Shown: piece by piece, positions 43,287-52,890 of the stretch
Layout of the letters: each line of letters begins with the position of its first letter
How positions within the stretch are numbered: position 1 is the first letter of the stretch
Source of the DNA: Azomonas agilis
Lineage (GTDB): Bacteria > Pseudomonadota > Gammaproteobacteria > Pseudomonadales > Pseudomonadaceae
Length of the DNA: 64,000 bases
Assembly (NCBI RefSeq): GCF_007830255.1
Contig: NZ_VLKG01000004.1
Location: 124,001 to 188,000, forward strand
Direction: 5' to 3'
Translations under genes and position numbers: made by a program
The notes under the pieces: generated by a model
Told to the model about the DNA's origin: nothing
The model's input: the letters and a program-made list of their open reading frames with translations, nothing else
The model's database searches: none

Positions 43287-44884
43287 GCGGGAACTCCTGC
43301 GGCAGGCTCTGGGCGTACCCATAGCTGATCTAAACCGCCGGTATTCAGACGGTACTGATAGGCCTCCGAAGAATCTGGAATGTCTTGGCGGTAGTGCAGC
43401 CCTCGGCTTTCTGGGCGAGCTAAAGCACTGCGGTAACACCAGCGGGCACTGGCAATCAGGGCGGCGGCTTCGCGGGCTTTGACTTGTTCAGCGCCCTGCC
43501 CTGTTAGCTGTTGTCGCGCTTCTTGCCAAGCCGTCTCTAAACGATCCAAGGATTGATTCAGGCCCACTTCAGTACGGAAGAAGTTTTTATCGAAGGGCAG
43601 CATTTCATCACGCACCTGCGCTACCAAACGTGCGCTTAAACCGGAGTTTTTAGCGGCTGTTTGCGAGCCTAAACCCACCTGTCCTGCGCCATCGGCGGTT
43701 TCGTGCAGACGGCGGCCTTGGCTGAGTGCTTGCTGGGCTAATGCCTGCCCCGCCCAAACGCCAGAAGACAAAGCCCAAGCCGCATTGACTGCACCGCCGC
43801 CGGTATTGGCTCCGGCTACCAGCTCACGGGTGGCTGTGTCACCAATGGCGTACAGTCCGGCCACCAAGGTTTGACAGAATTCATTGATTATGCGTAATCC
43901 TCCCGTACCGCGAATGGTACCCTCGGCACGCAAACTGACCTCAAATCGCTGTTGGTAAGGGTCAAGCCGAGCGCGATTGAACAACAGGGGCACATTGGGG
44001 GAAATCTCCGCCAGTTGACGGCGAATATCTTCCGGCACGCGGTGCAGGCTGCAATACACCGGGCCTTCCAGCAGGGCGGTGGCTAAATCAAAGGTACGCA
44101 CTGAGGGATCGGCCTCGCGTACTGGAGCAATCTCCCGCCCAGAAGCATCGTAGTAGGTGGCGAAGGCGTAGATCATGGCGCGGGTCATGGTGGTTTGGCC
44201 TTGGGCCACGCAGTAGGCGTTGGAAAACTCCATTCCCGATAAATCCGCGTCCACTTCGGCGGCCATCAGCAAACCGTCGCCGGTGTTGTTGCCGCTGCCC
44301 AGCAAGTGGGATTTAAAAGCACAGCCGCCGGTGGCCAAAATCACCCCGGCCGAGCGAATCAACCATTCCCGCTGCTGACGAATTTGCCAACCCCGAGCGC
44401 CGCCTACAGAACCATCGGCGCGAACCAGCAGTTCCAAGGCTGGGCTGTGATCCAAAATCCGCACCCCCGAAGCCAACATGCGCTGACGCAAAGCGCGCAT
44501 GTACTCCGGCCCGCGCAAAGCCGCGTAGATCGGCTGACCTTGCTCGTTACGGGCAAAGTCGTACCAAGGAGCCAGGGTAGGAAGTTGTTGCCAGGTTTCG
44601 GCCAAAATGCGGTGCATCCAGCTTTTATCCGCCAAGCCAAGAGTGGGAACGGCACGGGCATCCACGGCGGCCTCGCGCTGTTCGGGAGCTACCCACCAAT
44701 GGGTCGGGCCTGCGGTGGCGGTCACGCCACTAGTTCCACAGTAGCCCTTATCCACCAAAATCACTTCAGCTCCGGCTTGGCGGGCGGCGATGGCGGCCCA
44801 AGCCCCAGACATACCACCGCCGATAATCAGCACATCCGTATGCAATACGAGACGCTCTTGGGCCTCGCGGGTTTGAATACTCAT
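43283..44884 (-). CDS. FAD-dependent oxidoreductase, AprA/fumarate-reductase-like
   Basis: A 533-residue flavoprotein. IIGGGMSGAWAAIAARQAGAEVILVDKG is the Rossmann FAD motif, GTSGVTATAG binds FAD, and NTGDGLLMAAEVDADLSGMEF and GLYAIGDTA-REL follow. The overall layout matches the adenylylsulfate reductase alpha branch, though this is shorter than dissimilatory AprA (about 620-660). Overlaps of four bases on both sides (ATGA) with the molybdoenzyme and the ferredoxin genes suggest one complex. It may pass electrons between the ferredoxin and the molybdoenzyme, or act on a sulfur compound directly. Confidence 0.88.
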   Translation of the reverse strand: MSIQTREAQERLVLHTDVLIIGGGMSGAWAAIAARQAGAEVILVDKGYCGTSGVTATAGPTHWWVAPEQREAAVDARAVPTLGLADKSWMHRILAETWQQLPTLAPWYDFARNEQGQPIYAALRGPEYMRALRQRMLASGVRILDHSPALELLVRADGSVGGARGWQIRQQREWLIRSAGVILATGGCAFKSHLLGSGNNTGDGLLMAAEVDADLSGMEFSNAYCVAQGQTTMTRAMIYAFATYYDASGREIAPVREADPSVRTFDLATALLEGPVYCSLHRVPEDIRRQLAEISPNVPLLFNRARLDPYQQRFEVSLRAEGTIRGTGGLRIINEFCQTLVAGLYAIGDTATRELVAGANTGGGAVNAAWALSSGVWAGQALAQQALSQGRRLHETADGAGQVGLGSQTAAKNSGLSARLVAQVRDEMLPFDKNFFRTEVGLNQSLDRLETAWQEARQQLTGQGAEQVKAREAAALIASARWCYRSALARPESRGLHYRQDIPDSSEAYQYRLNTGGLDQLWVRPEPAAGVPA

Positions 44885-47172
44885 AGAGCAGCGGTCTCAG
44901 GTTCACGGTAAAAGGCGGGGGGATCGAAGGCTTTAATCTCCGGCAATTCTGCTTCCCAGCGTTCGATATCGACGTAGCAGGTATGGGCGGTGCAGCCTTG
45001 GGACAGGCTGGAAGCGCCCACATCCTCGGTCAGTACATTGGGGTTGCCGTGGATTTCGAGGGTCTGGCTGTCCTTGGCTGACAAAGGGTCATACCAAGCG
45101 CCGGTAGCCAATTGCACCACGCCGGGGCGGATGTCTTGGCTCAGAATCACGCCCGCCAATAAAGCGCCCCGCTCGTTGTACACCCGCACCACGTCACCTT
45201 CGGCAATGCCTCGTGCAACAGCATCTTGAGGATTTAGGGTGATAGGTTCGCGGCCTTGGATTTTTGAGGCACGACTGTAGCCCCCGTGATCGTACTGGCT
45301 GTGGAGGCGGGTTTTGGGTTGGTTAGAAATCAGATGCAAAGGATAGGTCGGGGCCGGTTTTTCCAACCAAAGTGGATGGCCGGGGCAATCGGCGTAACCA
45401 AAGTCGGCGATGCGTTGGGAAAACAGCTCAATACGGCCTGAGGGTGTGGGTAAAGGATGAGCCTCTGGGTCGTTGCGAAAGTCGTTTAGCAGAATGGTTT
45501 GCTGTTCAGGCTTGGCGATCTCAAAGCGACCCTCGGCCCAAAAATCCTCAAAGGAGGGCAAGTGGATGTTCTGTTCTTCAGCACGGGCAAAGGAGTCTTG
45601 GTAGATGTAGCGCAGCCAGTCCATTTCGTCGCGGCCTTCGCTGAAGTCCTCACTAAAACCTAAGCGCTGGGCTAAGTCGCAAAAGATCTGATAATCGTCC
45701 CGTGCCTCACCCACAGGTTCGATGACCTTTTTCATGGCAATCATAAAGCGGTCGGAACTGGCGCTGCCGATGTCGTTGCGCTCTAAAGCGGTAGTAGCGG
45801 GCAACACCACATCGGCATGTTTGGCCTGTGCCGTCCAGTATTGGTCTTGCACAATGATGCTTTGCGGTTTCTGCCAGGCTTGGCGCAGTTGGTTCAGGTC
45901 TTGATGGTGGTGGAAGGCATTACCACCGGCCCAGTAAATCAGCTGAATATCCGGGTAATGTAGATGCTGTCCGTTGTAATCGAAGGGTGCGCCGGGGTTG
46001 AGCAGCATGTCCACAAAGCGCGCCACGGGAATAAAGTCCCGCACCGGGTTTTGCCCCTGAGAAAAGCGCGGCCCGGAGAAGGGTTTACGCCCACTGCCGG
46101 TATTATTCATGCAGCCGTAGCCCACGCCAAAACCGCCGCCCGGTAAACCGATTTGGCCTAATAGCGCGGCTAAAACCACGGTCATCCAAAAGGGTTGTTC
46201 GCCATGACGTGCCCGTTGCAATCCATAAGCCACGTTGATCATCGTGCGGCTGGAGGCCATGCGCCGTGCCAGTTCACGGATGTGCTCGGCGGGAATGTCC
46301 GTCACTGGGGCGGCCCAGTCTGGGGTTTTGGGCTGGCCATCGCTCAGTCCCAACAGATAATCGCGGAAGGGGGCAAAACCCACCGTATAGCGCTCTAAAA
46401 AGGCCTCATCGTGCAAGCCTTCGCTGACCAACACATAGGCTAAGGCCAGCATAAAAGCGGTGTCGCTGCCGGGACGTAGGGGCCACCATTCGCTGTTGTC
46501 GCTTTCCAGATCGCTGCGCAAGGGGCTGATGTTGATAAAACGCACCCCCGCTTGGGTCAGTTGCTCTAAGGCCGGACGCAACAGGTGATCGCTGGCTCCA
46601 CCGGGGCTGTTCTGGGCGTTTTTGATCGGCAAACCGCCAAAGGCTACAAACAGCTCGCAGTGTTCGGCCAAATTATCCCAACTGGTATGTTGGGACAGCA
46701 ACCAATCCATCGGCGCGACGATGTGCGGCATTAGCACCCGCCCCGCACCGAGACTGTAGGTATCCACACTGTACACATAGCCGCCAAAGCCATTCAAAAA
46801 ACGGTGCAATTGGCTTTGCGCATGATGAAAACGCCCCGCGCTAGCCCAGCCGTAACTGCCGCCAAAAATAGCTTGATTGCCGTATTGGTGGCGCACGCGT
46901 TGTAACTCAGCGGCGACCCAATCCAAGGCCTGATCCCAACTCACTTCCACAAAGGGCTCTTGGCCTCGGCGTTCTGGGTGACTGCCGGGGTTTTCCAAGG
47001 CGCTGCGGCGAATAGCCGGGCGACGAATACGGCTGGGCGAATCAATGGCTTCGGGTAAAAATAGGCCGATGGGCGAGGGATCCTGATCCCATTCTGCCGC
47101 TAACATGCCTTCTAAGCGGCCATCGCGTACCTGTGGGCGGTATACACCCCAATGCAAAGCGGTATAGCTCAT
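44881..47172 (-). CDS. Molybdopterin oxidoreductase of the BisC/DMSO reductase type
   Basis: A 763-residue molybdenum enzyme similar to biotin sulfoxide/TMAO/DMSO reductases. HWGVYRPQV at the N-terminus and GGSYGWASAGRFHHAQSQLHRFLN, where the Ser is the expected Mo ligand, are typical. There is no N-terminal Cys cluster and no Tat signal, so it is cytoplasmic and lacks FeS, like BisC. It should bind bis-MGD and reduce an S-oxide or N-oxide. BisC needs external reductants; the adjacent flavoprotein and ferredoxin may play that role. It follows the solute-binding protein by 25 bases. Confidence 0.9.
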   Translation of the reverse strand: MSYTALHWGVYRPQVRDGRLEGMLAAEWDQDPSPIGLFLPEAIDSPSRIRRPAIRRSALENPGSHPERRGQEPFVEVSWDQALDWVAAELQRVRHQYGNQAIFGGSYGWASAGRFHHAQSQLHRFLNGFGGYVYSVDTYSLGAGRVLMPHIVAPMDWLLSQHTSWDNLAEHCELFVAFGGLPIKNAQNSPGGASDHLLRPALEQLTQAGVRFINISPLRSDLESDNSEWWPLRPGSDTAFMLALAYVLVSEGLHDEAFLERYTVGFAPFRDYLLGLSDGQPKTPDWAAPVTDIPAEHIRELARRMASSRTMINVAYGLQRARHGEQPFWMTVVLAALLGQIGLPGGGFGVGYGCMNNTGSGRKPFSGPRFSQGQNPVRDFIPVARFVDMLLNPGAPFDYNGQHLHYPDIQLIYWAGGNAFHHHQDLNQLRQAWQKPQSIIVQDQYWTAQAKHADVVLPATTALERNDIGSASSDRFMIAMKKVIEPVGEARDDYQIFCDLAQRLGFSEDFSEGRDEMDWLRYIYQDSFARAEEQNIHLPSFEDFWAEGRFEIAKPEQQTILLNDFRNDPEAHPLPTPSGRIELFSQRIADFGYADCPGHPLWLEKPAPTYPLHLISNQPKTRLHSQYDHGGYSRASKIQGREPITLNPQDAVARGIAEGDVVRVYNERGALLAGVILSQDIRPGVVQLATGAWYDPLSAKDSQTLEIHGNPNVLTEDVGASSLSQGCTAHTCYVDIERWEAELPEIKAFDPPAFYREPETAAL

Positions 47173-47197
47173 GCGGTATGGACTCTCTCAAATAGGG

Positions 47198-48190
47198 TTA
47201 CGACCAAAATCCCTTCACCCACAGCGGGCGTACATCCAAGCGCTGACTCAGCACTCCTGCCTCATGGAACAGGTCGGCTACGGCCTGTTGGGAGGCAATG
47301 GCTGAATCGTCCACCGGAATCAAGCGATAGGGCTCGCTTTGGGCGCGGAATTGGTCGAGGAATAAAGAGGCATCCAAGCCGGTGATTTCCGAGCTGCGCT
47401 TGGCCCATTGCTCTGGGTTAGCCTGAATCCAATCCCAAGTGCGCTGTTCGAGGGCCAAATAATCCTGAATAGCGGCCACCTTGGCGGCGTCTTCCAATAC
47501 GGAGGTGCGGGCGGCAATCACATAGTTACCGGACAGATAGCCCAAGCCTGTTTTTAGGACTCGTGCTTGGAGCCGTGCTAACGCAATGCGAATGTAAATG
47601 CCGTAAATTACCCACGCATCCAACTGACCGCTTTGGAAGGCGGAAAAACCATCCTGTGGCGTTAAACCGACCGGAGTGATATCGGCAAAGCTCAACCCCT
47701 GCTCTTTGAGGGCTTTGATCAGAAAATAATGGGCGGTGGTGGAGCGCACAAAACCCACCCGCTTGCCCTTAAGGTCAGCCAAGGATTGGATTTTGGAATC
47801 CTTAGGCAACAGGATGGCCTGATTACTGTTCACATCGCCGCGCAGCACCGCAATCAGCTTGATCGGCGCTTGGCTTTGGATGGCAAAGATGGGCGGAATC
47901 TCACTCATGCTGCCGATGTCCAGACTGCCCCCCGACAGGCCCTCGACAATCAAGTTACCCCCTGCCATTTCTGCGTGCTTCACCTGATAGGGATTAGGCT
48001 TTAATCCAGCATCGGCAAAAAAGGACGAAGCCTGTCCTTTATAGGTACCCACGTTGAGCAGCACTTTGGACAGGTCCGGCTGATTGGGCGCGGCTAACAG
48101 ATTCCAGCGTCCAGTTAGGGTTGCACCCAGCAGCAGAGAGCCACCCAGTACCAAGTCGCGCCGCCCAAGATTCAAGATTGTTTTAGACAT
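47198..48190 (-). CDS. Sulfonate/nitrate-type ABC solute-binding protein with Tat-like signal
   Basis: A 330-residue SsuA/TauA-type binding protein. The N-terminus LGRRDLVLGGSLLLGATLTG has twin arginines and a hydrophobic core. The mature part has MSEIPPIFAIQSQAPIKLIAVLRGD, the LKGKRVGFVRSTTAHYFLIKAL hinge region, and FQSGQLDAWVIYG. The Met at 48190 is preferred to one at 48232. It lies between the TonB receptor and the molybdoenzyme and has no dedicated permease next to it; the SsuBC-like pair at 52081-53718 may serve both binding proteins. Confidence 0.88.
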   Translation of the reverse strand: MSKTILNLGRRDLVLGGSLLLGATLTGRWNLLAAPNQPDLSKVLLNVGTYKGQASSFFADAGLKPNPYQVKHAEMAGGNLIVEGLSGGSLDIGSMSEIPPIFAIQSQAPIKLIAVLRGDVNSNQAILLPKDSKIQSLADLKGKRVGFVRSTTAHYFLIKALKEQGLSFADITPVGLTPQDGFSAFQSGQLDAWVIYGIYIRIALARLQARVLKTGLGYLSGNYVIAARTSVLEDAAKVAAIQDYLALEQRTWDWIQANPEQWAKRSSEITGLDASLFLDQFRAQSEPYRLIPVDDSAIASQQAVADLFHEAGVLSQRLDVRPLWVKGFWS

Positions 48191-48201
48191 GGAATATCCC
48201 C

Positions 48202-50769
48202 TCAAAAATCGTAGGCCAGCTTGGTGTACCAAGCGCCGCCACCGGGGTGGAAGGGCGCATCGCCGTACATGGCTTGGCTGCCGTTAGCATTGCGCACGCC
48301 GTTTTTATCCGGGCGTACATCAAAAATATTGGTGCCGCCGACACTCACCGTCAGGCTGTCCATAAAGGTGTAGGAAACGTCTAAATCGGTGATCCATTTG
48401 TCGCCAAACTTGCGATCTTGAGCGGCGTTCTGCTGCCAAGTCTCCACTGAGCCATAGCGGGTATGCATCAAATTGACGATGTAATTACCCACCGTCCAAT
48501 TCGCCCCCAGCATCAACTTGGTGTGGGGCGAAGCGGCTACTAAAGTACCCTCAGCGGCATGGCCAATCAGGGTAATCCCAGAACCTAAGTTGCTTAAGGC
48601 TGGCGCTTTACGGCTACGAATGGTGGTGTTATTCCAGTTAAAGCCCAGCGTCCAACGCACTTCTCCAAATCCAAACTCGGTGAAATCAGTAGTGTGATCA
48701 GCCACCAGATCCACGCCTCGGGTGCGGGTATCGAAGGCGTTGGTGTAGAAGCTGGCCCAAGTGGTACGCGCCAGACCGTTGGCGGCCAGAATATCGCCCA
48801 AAGCGCCATTGCCCCCAGAGCGGTCGTACAGGTTTTCCGACAGGGCAATGCGGTCGTCCACGTCAATGACGTAGGCATCCAGAGTGACGTTAGTGCGCGG
48901 CGTAGGTTGCCAAGTCAAACCCAAGCCCAGATTTTTGGTGCGCTCGGACTTGAGTTCTCCACCACCCAGCGCAGTGGCCAGAGCACTATCCGGTTTCACC
49001 GTTTTGCGCAGAGCCGGAACCACATTACCGTTGGCATCCACCGCCGTCCGGTTATCGGTCACACTGTAGCCAATCTGGGTCAGAGAGGGCGCGCGATAGC
49101 CCGTACCAAAGTTACCCCGTACCGCTAAGGTGTTGGTCAGTTCATAGCGCGAGTTAAGGTTAAAGCTGAAGTTCTTCTTCTGATCCATGTCGTCGAAGTG
49201 CTCCAGCCGTCCGCCCAAGCCCACCGACCAACGCTTGGTAGGCCGCAAGTTGACACTGGCATACAGCGCCGTGGTATTGCGCTGCTGATCGGCTTCATCC
49301 TCGGGGCGGATGGTGACAGCGGCCTGCGCACCCACCGCCGGCTGTCCGGTATAAGCCGTGTATAAAGGGTTGAGGGAACCATTGGCCAAATATTGCGGAT
49401 AAGTATAAGGCCCCACAGTGTAGGCCTTGGGGTCGCCATCAAAGGTGCGAAAGCGCTCCCAGCGGTTTTCGATGCCTGCCTCAATGTCTACCGGGAAATT
49501 TAACAGCGGGAATTTTTCCACCGTCCCTTTAACATCGAAGTTGGTCGAGTTTTGCTCAAACTGAAAAGTCGCTAAATCATCAAAAGAAGTGGGAGACTCA
49601 GGCCCATAGGTGGGGTTAATAGTCAGGTCGCTGGAGTGCTGATTACGGTTGCGGCCATAGGTATTACTAAAATCCCAGTCCCAGTTGGATACACTCCCTT
49701 TAACCCCAAGCAAGAATTGGTAGTCCTCATCCTGAATATTATTCAGTGGGAAATAACCATCAGGAAATAACTCTGGGATAGAGGCATTGCCATTGGGAAG
49801 ACGTTTGTTATTCAGTGCTTCGGTACGGCGCTCTCCATAACTGCCGTAGGAATAAAAGCGGGTGTAATCTGTAAGAGCAAACTCGGTGTTATAAGACCAA
49901 TTATAGGCCTTGATTTTGGGATCACCGTTTTTGATCGCTCGATGATCCCAAGTTGCTTGGCGGGCATCATCAAAATAGGCCCGATAGTTGGGATCAGCCT
50001 TATCCAACCAATAGGCCATGCCGCGTTTACGGGCATCCAGCGAAACTTGTAGAAAGCCATCCTCACCAATGGCAAACCCGGTATTGCCTTCGAATTTACT
50101 GGTTTCACCCATGCCCGAATACAACTGGCCGTAGCTGGTTCCCACATGGGTGCCTGAGGGCGAGGAGCGCAAAATAATGTTAATCACCCCGGCGATGCCG
50201 TCCGCGCCGTATTTGACCCCGGCCCCATCGCGCAAGACTTCGATACGCTCCACAGCGGCAATAGGGATCATGTCGATGTCCACCGGGTTATGACCGCTGT
50301 TATCGGTAGAGCCACTGGCCGGAACCGAGCTGTTATGGCGGCGCTTACCGTTGACTAACACCACGGTATAGGCCGGGTTCATGCTGCGGTTATTCAGGGG
50401 CCGGACGTTGGATTGATAACCGGCCATGTTGGTACCGAAGTTAAAGGACGGCAGCAGCTTGGAAATGGCTTCTGAAAGTTCGGCGCGTCCGGTTTTCAGC
50501 AGTTGTTCGGCACTGATGATGTCTACCGGCGTGGGGCTGTCCACCACCGTGCGCAATTGGGTACGGCGCGTATCTTCCGCCGCCGCTGCCGAACGTTTCG
50601 AGCTGACGGTTACGGTTTCTAACTGAGTGTCCTTACTGCTGTCCTCAGCTAAAGCGCAGGCCGAGGCCAGCATAAATCCTGACAGGGGTAATAAACTCCA
50701 GGTTTTAAATTTAAAGGGTATTAAATAGCTACTCGGTACACTTTTCCTATAACGCTCAACACTTAACAT
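48202..50769 (-). CDS. TonB-dependent outer membrane receptor
   Basis: About 855 residues. A signal sequence ends near ACALAED. A TonB-box-like LETVTVSS follows, then the plug domain (VDSPTPVDIISAEQLLKTG, VLRDGAGVKYGADGIAGVINIIL) and a 22-strand-type barrel ending in YTKLAYDF with terminal Phe. Its long early loop and overall layout resemble receptors placed with sulfate-ester and sulfonate genes. The start is uncertain: 50769 (GGGG upstream) or an upstream codon at 50814. It probably imports a bulky organosulfur compound across the outer membrane. Confidence 0.9.
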   Translation of the reverse strand: MLSVERYRKSVPSSYLIPFKFKTWSLLPLSGFMLASACALAEDSSKDTQLETVTVSSKRSAAAAEDTRRTQLRTVVDSPTPVDIISAEQLLKTGRAELSEAISKLLPSFNFGTNMAGYQSNVRPLNNRSMNPAYTVVLVNGKRRHNSSVPASGSTDNSGHNPVDIDMIPIAAVERIEVLRDGAGVKYGADGIAGVINIILRSSPSGTHVGTSYGQLYSGMGETSKFEGNTGFAIGEDGFLQVSLDARKRGMAYWLDKADPNYRAYFDDARQATWDHRAIKNGDPKIKAYNWSYNTEFALTDYTRFYSYGSYGERRTEALNNKRLPNGNASIPELFPDGYFPLNNIQDEDYQFLLGVKGSVSNWDWDFSNTYGRNRNQHSSDLTINPTYGPESPTSFDDLATFQFEQNSTNFDVKGTVEKFPLLNFPVDIEAGIENRWERFRTFDGDPKAYTVGPYTYPQYLANGSLNPLYTAYTGQPAVGAQAAVTIRPEDEADQQRNTTALYASVNLRPTKRWSVGLGGRLEHFDDMDQKKNFSFNLNSRYELTNTLAVRGNFGTGYRAPSLTQIGYSVTDNRTAVDANGNVVPALRKTVKPDSALATALGGGELKSERTKNLGLGLTWQPTPRTNVTLDAYVIDVDDRIALSENLYDRSGGNGALGDILAANGLARTTWASFYTNAFDTRTRGVDLVADHTTDFTEFGFGEVRWTLGFNWNNTTIRSRKAPALSNLGSGITLIGHAAEGTLVAASPHTKLMLGANWTVGNYIVNLMHTRYGSVETWQQNAAQDRKFGDKWITDLDVSYTFMDSLTVSVGGTNIFDVRPDKNGVRNANGSQAMYGDAPFHPGGGAWYTKLAYDF

Positions 50770-50875
50770 AGCAACCCCAGAGACAGGTAATCCCCGTCGA
50801 TTCAATGAGATCAATTTAATAAATTGGATGAATAATTTAATTATCGAGATAAATCTAAAGCGCTAGTTATTCGGA

Positions 50876-51937
50876 TTAATAACCCGTGGTACTTAAATTA
50901 GTTGGCTGAGTTAATCCCGAACATTCCGGCCCTTGCTCACTAAATATATTTTTATCCGCTAATAACTGGGTATTAATCGCATGGGGAAATATTCCTTTAG
51001 CTACGAATAAATCATCAACATCCTGTAAGGTCTGCACATCCTGATCGGTGACGGGACGTACAATCTCATCCCCCCAAGAACGCAAGCGCTTGGAAACATT
51101 CAGCGGCACGGAGTTAGCTGTTGCAAAAATCTGGGCATATTCTTCTGGGTGTTTTTGTGCCCAATCAAAGGCTTGGCTAAGGCGAACCAATACATCACTC
51201 AACGCGCAGCGTTTTGAAGGGTCAGCCAGAGCCGAATCGGCAGCGGTAATAAAGCCTAAACCACTGTTAATGCCTTCCCCATGAATCAGCACCCGAGCAC
51301 CGGCCTCTTCAGCAAAGGCTTGGTAAATACCAAAAGTGGCCCAAGCCTCAATTTGTCCGGCATTAAAGGCGGCTAAGGCATCCGTAGGTAATACAAACCC
51401 AACATTGACTTTTTGCTCATCCACACCTGCCTGCGCTAAAGCGCGAATTAGCAAGTATTGAGCAATACTGCCCCGAGCTGAAGACACCACCACATTACGG
51501 CCTTCTAAGTCTTTAAGACTGTGAATGGGGGAGTTTTCCGGCACCAAAATGGCAATGCTGCGCCCAGTACCACTACGGGAGGCGATGATTTTCAGCGGTG
51601 TGGCTCCGGTAGCTGCTGCTAATACCGGAGTATCTCCCGCAGGTGCTAAATCTACCGCTCCTGCGCGTAAGGCTTCGAATAAAGGCGCTGCGCCTTGGAA
51701 ATTAGCCCATTCAATACGATAAGGCGTGTCTTTTAAGGTGCCTGCGGCCTCTGCAACCGTAAAAAGAATCTTAGATTGATCTCCTAGGCGCAGGGTTAAC
51801 TGAGACCAATCCCTCTGCTGAGTATTTGTTTTAGCAGGAGTATCCGTATCAGAACATCCGGCTAATGCCGTACATAAGGCAAGGGTTAAATACCGATATC
51901 GCCACCTCATATAATAAGCCTTACTTAAGCGCATCAT
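50876..51937 (-). CDS. Lipoprotein ABC solute-binding protein, aliphatic sulfonate type
   Basis: A 353-residue SsuA/TauA family protein. The N-terminus has a lipobox LAGC with Cys28, so it is probably membrane-anchored. LRAGAVDLAPAGDTPVLAAATGATPLKIIASR and LEGRNVVVSSARGSIAQYLLIRALAQAG are typical of sulfonate binders, as is FNAGQIEAWATFGIYQAF. Three in-frame Met codons are possible; 51937 has GGGA at seven bases. It lies 143 bases downstream of the ATPase gene and is the natural partner of the ABC pair. Confidence 0.88.
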   Translation of the reverse strand: MMRLSKAYYMRWRYRYLTLALCTALAGCSDTDTPAKTNTQQRDWSQLTLRLGDQSKILFTVAEAAGTLKDTPYRIEWANFQGAAPLFEALRAGAVDLAPAGDTPVLAAATGATPLKIIASRSGTGRSIAILVPENSPIHSLKDLEGRNVVVSSARGSIAQYLLIRALAQAGVDEQKVNVGFVLPTDALAAFNAGQIEAWATFGIYQAFAEEAGARVLIHGEGINSGLGFITAADSALADPSKRCALSDVLVRLSQAFDWAQKHPEEYAQIFATANSVPLNVSKRLRSWGDEIVRPVTDQDVQTLQDVDDLFVAKGIFPHAINTQLLADKNIFSEQGPECSGLTQPTNLSTTGY

Positions 51938-52080
51938 TAAAAATTCCCATTTAAACGCAAAAAAATCCTTAGCCTCTAACTCATAAGTTATGAGGCTATG
52001 CTGCATATATATTGATGAACGAGTGCCTTATTTAAATAAACTTACTGAGATCATAGTTATCCGTAAGTTTTAAATACTAT

Positions 52081-52887
52081 TTAACCATTAGCGACTCGAC
52101 GTAACTCTGCGTGCTCTATTGCCGCTTCCTGTAGGGCATGGCTTGCGGAGGTTTCAGGAGCGACTGCCGTCACCTGAACGCCCAATAAACTCAATAGATG
52201 CTTACGCAGCGCCTGAAAACCGGCTTGGCTGCTGTCCCTAGGTCGAGCTAGGGGAACGGAAGCGGCTTCGGCGATGCGGCCTTCTTTCAGTACAATGATG
52301 CGATCCGCCAGCAAAATGGCCTCGTCTACATCGTGAGTAACTAGTAACACCGCCGGGGTGTGGGCTTGCCAAAGGTCGATAATCAGCCGGTGCATGCGGA
52401 TACGGGTTAGGGCATCCAAGGCGGCAAAGGGCTCATCCAGCAATAAGAGTTTAGGTTCGCGCACCAAACCCCGTGCCAGAGCTACCCGCTGAGCTTCGCC
52501 CCCAGACAGAGTAGCGGGATAAGCATTTAAACGATGACTCAAACCCACTTCGGTCAGAGCTTGAATGGCCAACTCCTTGGCATTGGGTGCGCGCACGCCT
52601 AAGGCCACATTGCGCCAGGCTTTTTTCCACGGCATTAAGCGCGGCTCTTGGAATACAGCGGCGCGCACTTCGGGTACGGCTAAATGGCCGCCGTCCAGCC
52701 GATCCAATCCAGCTAAGGCACGCAGTAGGGTAGTTTTCCCCGAGCCGCTGGCCCCAAGCAGGGCCACAAACTCGCCGGGGGCAATGTCTAAATCCAAACC
52801 ATCAATGACGCGATTAGGGCCAAATTGGCGTACCACTTGCCGCAGGCGCACCGCCGGTTCGGCAGGGGAAGAAAGCCGCTGTGTCAT
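52081..52887 (-). CDS. ssuB: ABC transporter ATP-binding protein, sulfonate/nitrate type
   Basis: A 268-residue ATPase. Walker A GASGSGKTT at 45-53, signature LSGGEAQRVALARGL, Walker B LLLLDEPFAALD, and the switch His in LVTHDVDEA. It has the short form typical of SsuB/TauB. It begins three bases after the permease stop, and with the permease and lipoprotein it forms a complete importer for an aliphatic sulfonate or sulfate ester. Confidence 0.9.
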   Translation of the reverse strand: MTQRLSSPAEPAVRLRQVVRQFGPNRVIDGLDLDIAPGEFVALLGASGSGKTTLLRALAGLDRLDGGHLAVPEVRAAVFQEPRLMPWKKAWRNVALGVRAPNAKELAIQALTEVGLSHRLNAYPATLSGGEAQRVALARGLVREPKLLLLDEPFAALDALTRIRMHRLIIDLWQAHTPAVLLVTHDVDEAILLADRIIVLKEGRIAEAASVPLARPRDSSQAGFQALRKHLLSLLGVQVTAVAPETSASHALQEAAIEHAELRRVANG

Positions 52888-52890
52888 GGT

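Noticed and set aside
42915-44884. Dissimilatory adenylylsulfate reductase AprBA
   Set aside because: The flavoprotein is shorter than AprA and no sat, qmo or dsr genes are near. Only fold-level similarity is claimed.
44306-44911. 201-codon plus-strand frame
   Set aside because: Antisense to the AprA-like flavoprotein gene, with low-complexity composition and no motif.
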